Source of the DNA: a bacterium
Lineage (GTDB): Bacteria; Zhuqueibacterota; Zhuqueibacteria; Oleimicrobiales; Geothermoviventaceae
Direction of reading: 5' to 3'
Assembly (NCBI GenBank): GCA_028275345.1
Contig: JAPWUV010000004.1
Location: 62,001-126,000 of the forward strand
DNA: 64,000 bases
Part shown: positions 61,560 to 64,000 of the stretch, in pieces
How the letters are laid out: each line of letters starts with the position of its first letter
How positions within the stretch are numbered: the stretch's first letter is position 1
Program-made: the position numbers and the translations under genes
Notes under the pieces: model-generated
Told to the model about the DNA's origin: nothing
The model's input: only the letters and a program-made list of their open reading frames with translations
Database searches by the model: none

Positions 61560-62307
61560 GATGCGGCGCGGCTACGCTTTCGCGGCAAAAGTGATCGCTC
61601 TTGCGGCGCTGATCGCCTTGGGCGAGGCGGCTAGCGGCTTCGCTCAGCCCGGGCGCAAGCAGATCCAGAAGGGAAACCGTCTGTTCCGGGAGGAAAGGTA
61701 CGACGAGGCCTTGGTGCAGTACCAGGATGCCCTCGTTCAGTCGCCGAACAACCCGTACGCTCGTTTCAACGCCGGTGATGCCCAGTATCGGAAGAATAAG
61801 TTCGAGGATGCGGCCCAGGCCTTCGAAAAGGCGACGGCGTTCGAAGATCCCCTGCTTCGTTCCCGGGCCTACTACAACCTTGGAAACGCGCTCTATCGCC
61901 TTGGTCGGCTGCCGGACGCCATTCTGGCTTACAAGAAGGCCCTGGAGCTGAACCCGAACGACGAGGATGCCAAGTACAACCTCGAGTACGTTCGAGCCAA
62001 GCTCAAGCAGGAAAGCGAGAAACAGCAGATATCGCCCCAGTCGCAGCAGCAACAGCAGCAAGGGGGACAAGGGCAGCAGCAAGGCCAACAGCAAGAACAG
62101 CAGGAGAGGCGTCAGGATCAGGAAGAGCAAAAGGCTCAGCAGGGAGAACAGAAGCAGCAGGAGGCGGGAGGCAAGCAGCTTCAGCAGGGACAGATGAGCA
62201 AAGAGGAGGCGGAACGCCTCTTGAATGCATTGGATGAGGCTGAGAAAAAGCTTCTCAAGGATCAAAGGGTGCATGCCGGATCAATCCATCGCGCGAAGGA
62301 TTGGTGA
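61540..62307 (+). CDS. batC: TPR-repeat protein BatC
   Basis: 255 aa from GTG 61540; ATG 61561 is also possible. Signal peptide (ALIALGEAASGFAQ), then three TPR units (NRLFREERYDEALVQYQDAL, FEDAAQAFEKA, YNLGNALYRLGRLPDAILAYKKAL). The C-terminal third is a glutamine-rich run encoded by repeated CAG/CAA codons (about 62040-62190), ending in a short helix (EEAERLLNALDEAEKKLL). This is the usual BatC architecture. Confidence 0.88.
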   Translation: MALRAGEMRRGYAFAAKVIALAALIALGEAASGFAQPGRKQIQKGNRLFREERYDEALVQYQDALVQSPNNPYARFNAGDAQYRKNKFEDAAQAFEKATAFEDPLLRSRAYYNLGNALYRLGRLPDAILAYKKALELNPNDEDAKYNLEYVRAKLKQESEKQQISPQSQQQQQQGGQGQQQGQQQEQQERRQDQEEQKAQQGEQKQQEAGGKQLQQGQMSKEEAERLLNALDEAEKKLLKDQRVHAGSIHRAKDW

Positions 62308-62406
62308 AGCGTCGGGGAGTTCCCGCCGGGAACTGTTCCCCGGCGCGGTGGCTCGGCGGAGGTCTTCGGCCCTCACAGGGGCCTTGGCTGTCGGGAGGTA
62401 GGGTGG

Positions 62407-64000
62407 ATGGTAGGGCATCGCGCAACCACTCGCCGTGTCTTGTTCTTGCTCGTTTCCACTGCGATCTTGTCTGCGGCCATTGCTCGGGCGCAGTCGCAGG
62501 GGCTCAGCGTAAGTGTACGGGCGATCCCGAATCCGGTGGGTTTGAACCAAACCTTCCGGCTGGAGATCATCCTGGCGGGTCCCGAGGCCCAGAACGTATC
62601 GGACGTGCAGCTACCTGACCTCAGCGGGTTTGCCAGCTATGTGGGGTCGCAGGGGACTTCCCAAAGCATTGAGATCGTAGGGGGGCGGATGAGCGTTTCC
62701 CGCTCGTTCAGCTACGTGTACGTTGCCACCAAGAGCGGGAGCTTCACGATCCCGGCCGTGGAGGTGCGGGTGGGCGACAAGACCTTCCGCTCGAATCCGG
62801 TGACGCTGGAGGTCCTTTCGGCGCCGCCCCCGAGCCAGGCGCGTCCCAGTCCTGGTCCATCGGGCTCCGGCGAATCCTCCCGATTGGAGGATCAGATCTT
62901 CCTGCGGGCGCGACCCAACAAGCAGCGGGCATACGTGGGCGAACCCATCGTCGTGACCTTCTCCCTGTACACCCGGCTGAACGTGACGGGGTACGCGATC
63001 ACAAAACTTCCCAGCGCCACCGGCTTCTGGGCCGAGGAGCTGGAACTTCCTCAGCCGGCTCCGACCTACGAGGAGACCATCAACGGCGTGCGCTACGTCG
63101 TGGCGGATATCAAGAAACTGGCGCTGTTCCCCACGGCGGCGGGCGAGCTGAAGATCGAGCCGATGGCGGTGGATTGCGAGGTGCGGGTGCGGCGCAGTTC
63201 TCGGCCGCGGGATTTCTTCGACGCTTTCTTCGAGGACCCCTTCTTCGGGAGCACAGTGCGGCAGACTCTGTTCTCGCCTGCGGTGACCGTCCGCGTGCTG
63301 CCGCTACCTGAGGAGGGGAAGCCGGAGGACTTCTCGGGCGCCGTGGGCCAATTTCAGATCGAAGCCAAAGTCGATAAAGATTCCGTCCGCACGAACGAGG
63401 CCATCACGCTTACGGTGAGGATCGCGGGGACCGGGAACCTCCGCGTCGTGGGGGAGCCGAAGTTCGAGCTTCCCGCCGATTTCGAGAGATACGAGCCCAA
63501 GGTCACGGAGCAGATCCAGCGTAGCGGAAACGCGGTGAGCGGAAGCAAGACCTTCGAGTACGTGCTAATTCCCAGGTTCCCCGGAGAGCAGCAAATCAAG
63601 CCCATCCGCTTCTCGTACTTCGATCCAGCCGCGGGCCAATATCGGTCCATTTCGACCCCGAGCTTCGTGATCCGTGTGAGCCGCGGGAAGGAAGAAGTGG
63701 CTCTTGGCCCTGGTCTTTCGAGATCGGAGGTTCGCTTATTGGGCCAGGACATCCGCTTCATTCGGACGGATGCGACGCAATGGCGCAGGATTGGCCGGCA
63801 TGTGCACAGTAGTCCCCTGTTTTACTTCGGGTTCGTGATGCCCCTTGTGGCGTTGGGAGTGGCGGTTGGGTACCGGCGGCAGCAGGACCGGCTTGCCGGG
63901 GATGTGGCCCTGGCTCGCTTCCGTCGGGCCCATCGCGGCGCCTGGCGGCGACTTCGGCGGGCCCGAGCCCTGCTGGCCGTGGAAAGCCAAAAGGATTTCT
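62407..64000 (+). CDS. batD: BatD protein, 3' end outside window
   Basis: Open from ATG 62407 (GGGAGGTAGGG site) to the last base, 531 codons. Signal peptide cleaved near AIARAQS; then the BatD oxygen-tolerance repeats of immunoglobulin-like domains (LSVSVRAIPNPVGLNQTFRLEIIL, SGSFTIPAVEVRVGDKTFRSNPVTLEVL, QIFLRARPNKQRAYVGEPIVVTFSLYTR). The DFFDAFFEDPFF motif and a membrane helix near the end (YFGFVMPLVALGVAVGY) are typical. The cytoplasmic C-terminus is cut by the window edge. Confidence 0.88.
   Translation, partial: MVGHRATTRRVLFLLVSTAILSAAIARAQSQGLSVSVRAIPNPVGLNQTFRLEIILAGPEAQNVSDVQLPDLSGFASYVGSQGTSQSIEIVGGRMSVSRSFSYVYVATKSGSFTIPAVEVRVGDKTFRSNPVTLEVLSAPPPSQARPSPGPSGSGESSRLEDQIFLRARPNKQRAYVGEPIVVTFSLYTRLNVTGYAITKLPSATGFWAEELELPQPAPTYEETINGVRYVVADIKKLALFPTAAGELKIEPMAVDCEVRVRRSSRPRDFFDAFFEDPFFGSTVRQTLFSPAVTVRVLPLPEEGKPEDFSGAVGQFQIEAKVDKDSVRTNEAITLTVRIAGTGNLRVVGEPKFELPADFERYEPKVTEQIQRSGNAVSGSKTFEYVLIPRFPGEQQIKPIRFSYFDPAAGQYRSISTPSFVIRVSRGKEEVALGPGLSRSEVRLLGQDIRFIRTDATQWRRIGRHVHSSPLFYFGFVMPLVALGVAVGYRRQQDRLAGDVALARFRRAHRGAWRRLRRARALLAVESQKDF

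Noticed and set aside
62040-62190. Short repeated units suggestive of a tandem repeat or CRISPR
   Set aside because: They are in-frame CAG/CAA glutamine codons of the BatC low-complexity tail, with no constant spacers.

Overview
The window is a GC-rich bacterial chromosome segment with densely packed, often overlapping genes. The cell looks Gram-negative: there is an outer-membrane-type barrel candidate, several lipoproteins with clear lipoboxes, a periplasmic Do-type protease, Tat substrates and a Bat (BatABCD) operon. Gene content (B12-type radical SAM, MoxR/DUF58/VWA/BatD operon, multiheme NapC-like cytochrome, DUF362 plus polyferredoxin pair) would fit an uncultured lineage of the Bacteroidota/Calditrichota/KSB1 neighbourhood, but this is inference from gene content only. 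No rRNA, tRNA, CRISPR array, insertion sequence or phage gene was found.

Layout. 1-7665: the end of a flippase translationally coupled to a B12-radical SAM enzyme, a cupin, a DUF5658 membrane protein coupled to DNA polymerase IV, an anti-sigma-type STAS/ATPase protein, a membrane zinc peptidase and a DUF1893 protein. 7704-9384 (minus): an orphan sugar ABC permease and a UPF0316 protein. 9654-16168 (minus): histidine operon hisG-D-C-B-H-A-F-I, preceded by a complete attenuator (His-rich leader peptide, antiterminator, terminator). 16515-24441: a TIM-barrel sugar enzyme, Tat-exported Gfo/Idh protein, ZIP transporter, rhamnulokinase, ComF, barrel protein and MutM. 24665-29083: a redox locus (fused NapH/NapG-like polyferredoxin, DUF362 protein, divergent seven-heme cytochrome). 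29125-36271 (minus): radC, a ribose-type ABC transporter, mutL and miaA, apparently one transcription unit with a good promoter. 36420-43813: arsenate reductase-like protein, then trpE-G-D-C-F-B-A behind a Trp-codon leader peptide and terminator. 43894-46206: a PEP-synthase-like ATP-grasp protein without the usual phosphohistidine half. 46520-53785: a protein quality-control cluster (Hsp20, two DnaJ-type proteins, HtrA, two small zinc-ribbon proteins, DnaK). 53977-64000: a Bat/MoxR operon containing two copies of a 'TPR lipoprotein plus BatD-like anchored protein' pair; its last gene runs off the window.

How the parts work together. Histidine and tryptophan synthesis are each complete or nearly so (no hisE or histidinol phosphatase seen) and both appear to be controlled by ribosome-mediated attenuation. 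The two leaders also share an upstream promoter-region element (AAAAACCnnTTGCATTT followed by GCCGGC). The chaperone/protease cluster lies directly before the envelope-stress-type Bat operon, so the right half of the window is largely devoted to proteostasis and envelope integrity. The most rewarding items for follow-up are the two attenuators and their shared promoter element, the duplicated lipoprotein/BatD-like module around MoxR-DUF58, the NapH-NapG-type fusion with a buried twin-arginine motif, and the truncated PEP-synthase-like enzyme with an unassigned C-terminal domain.
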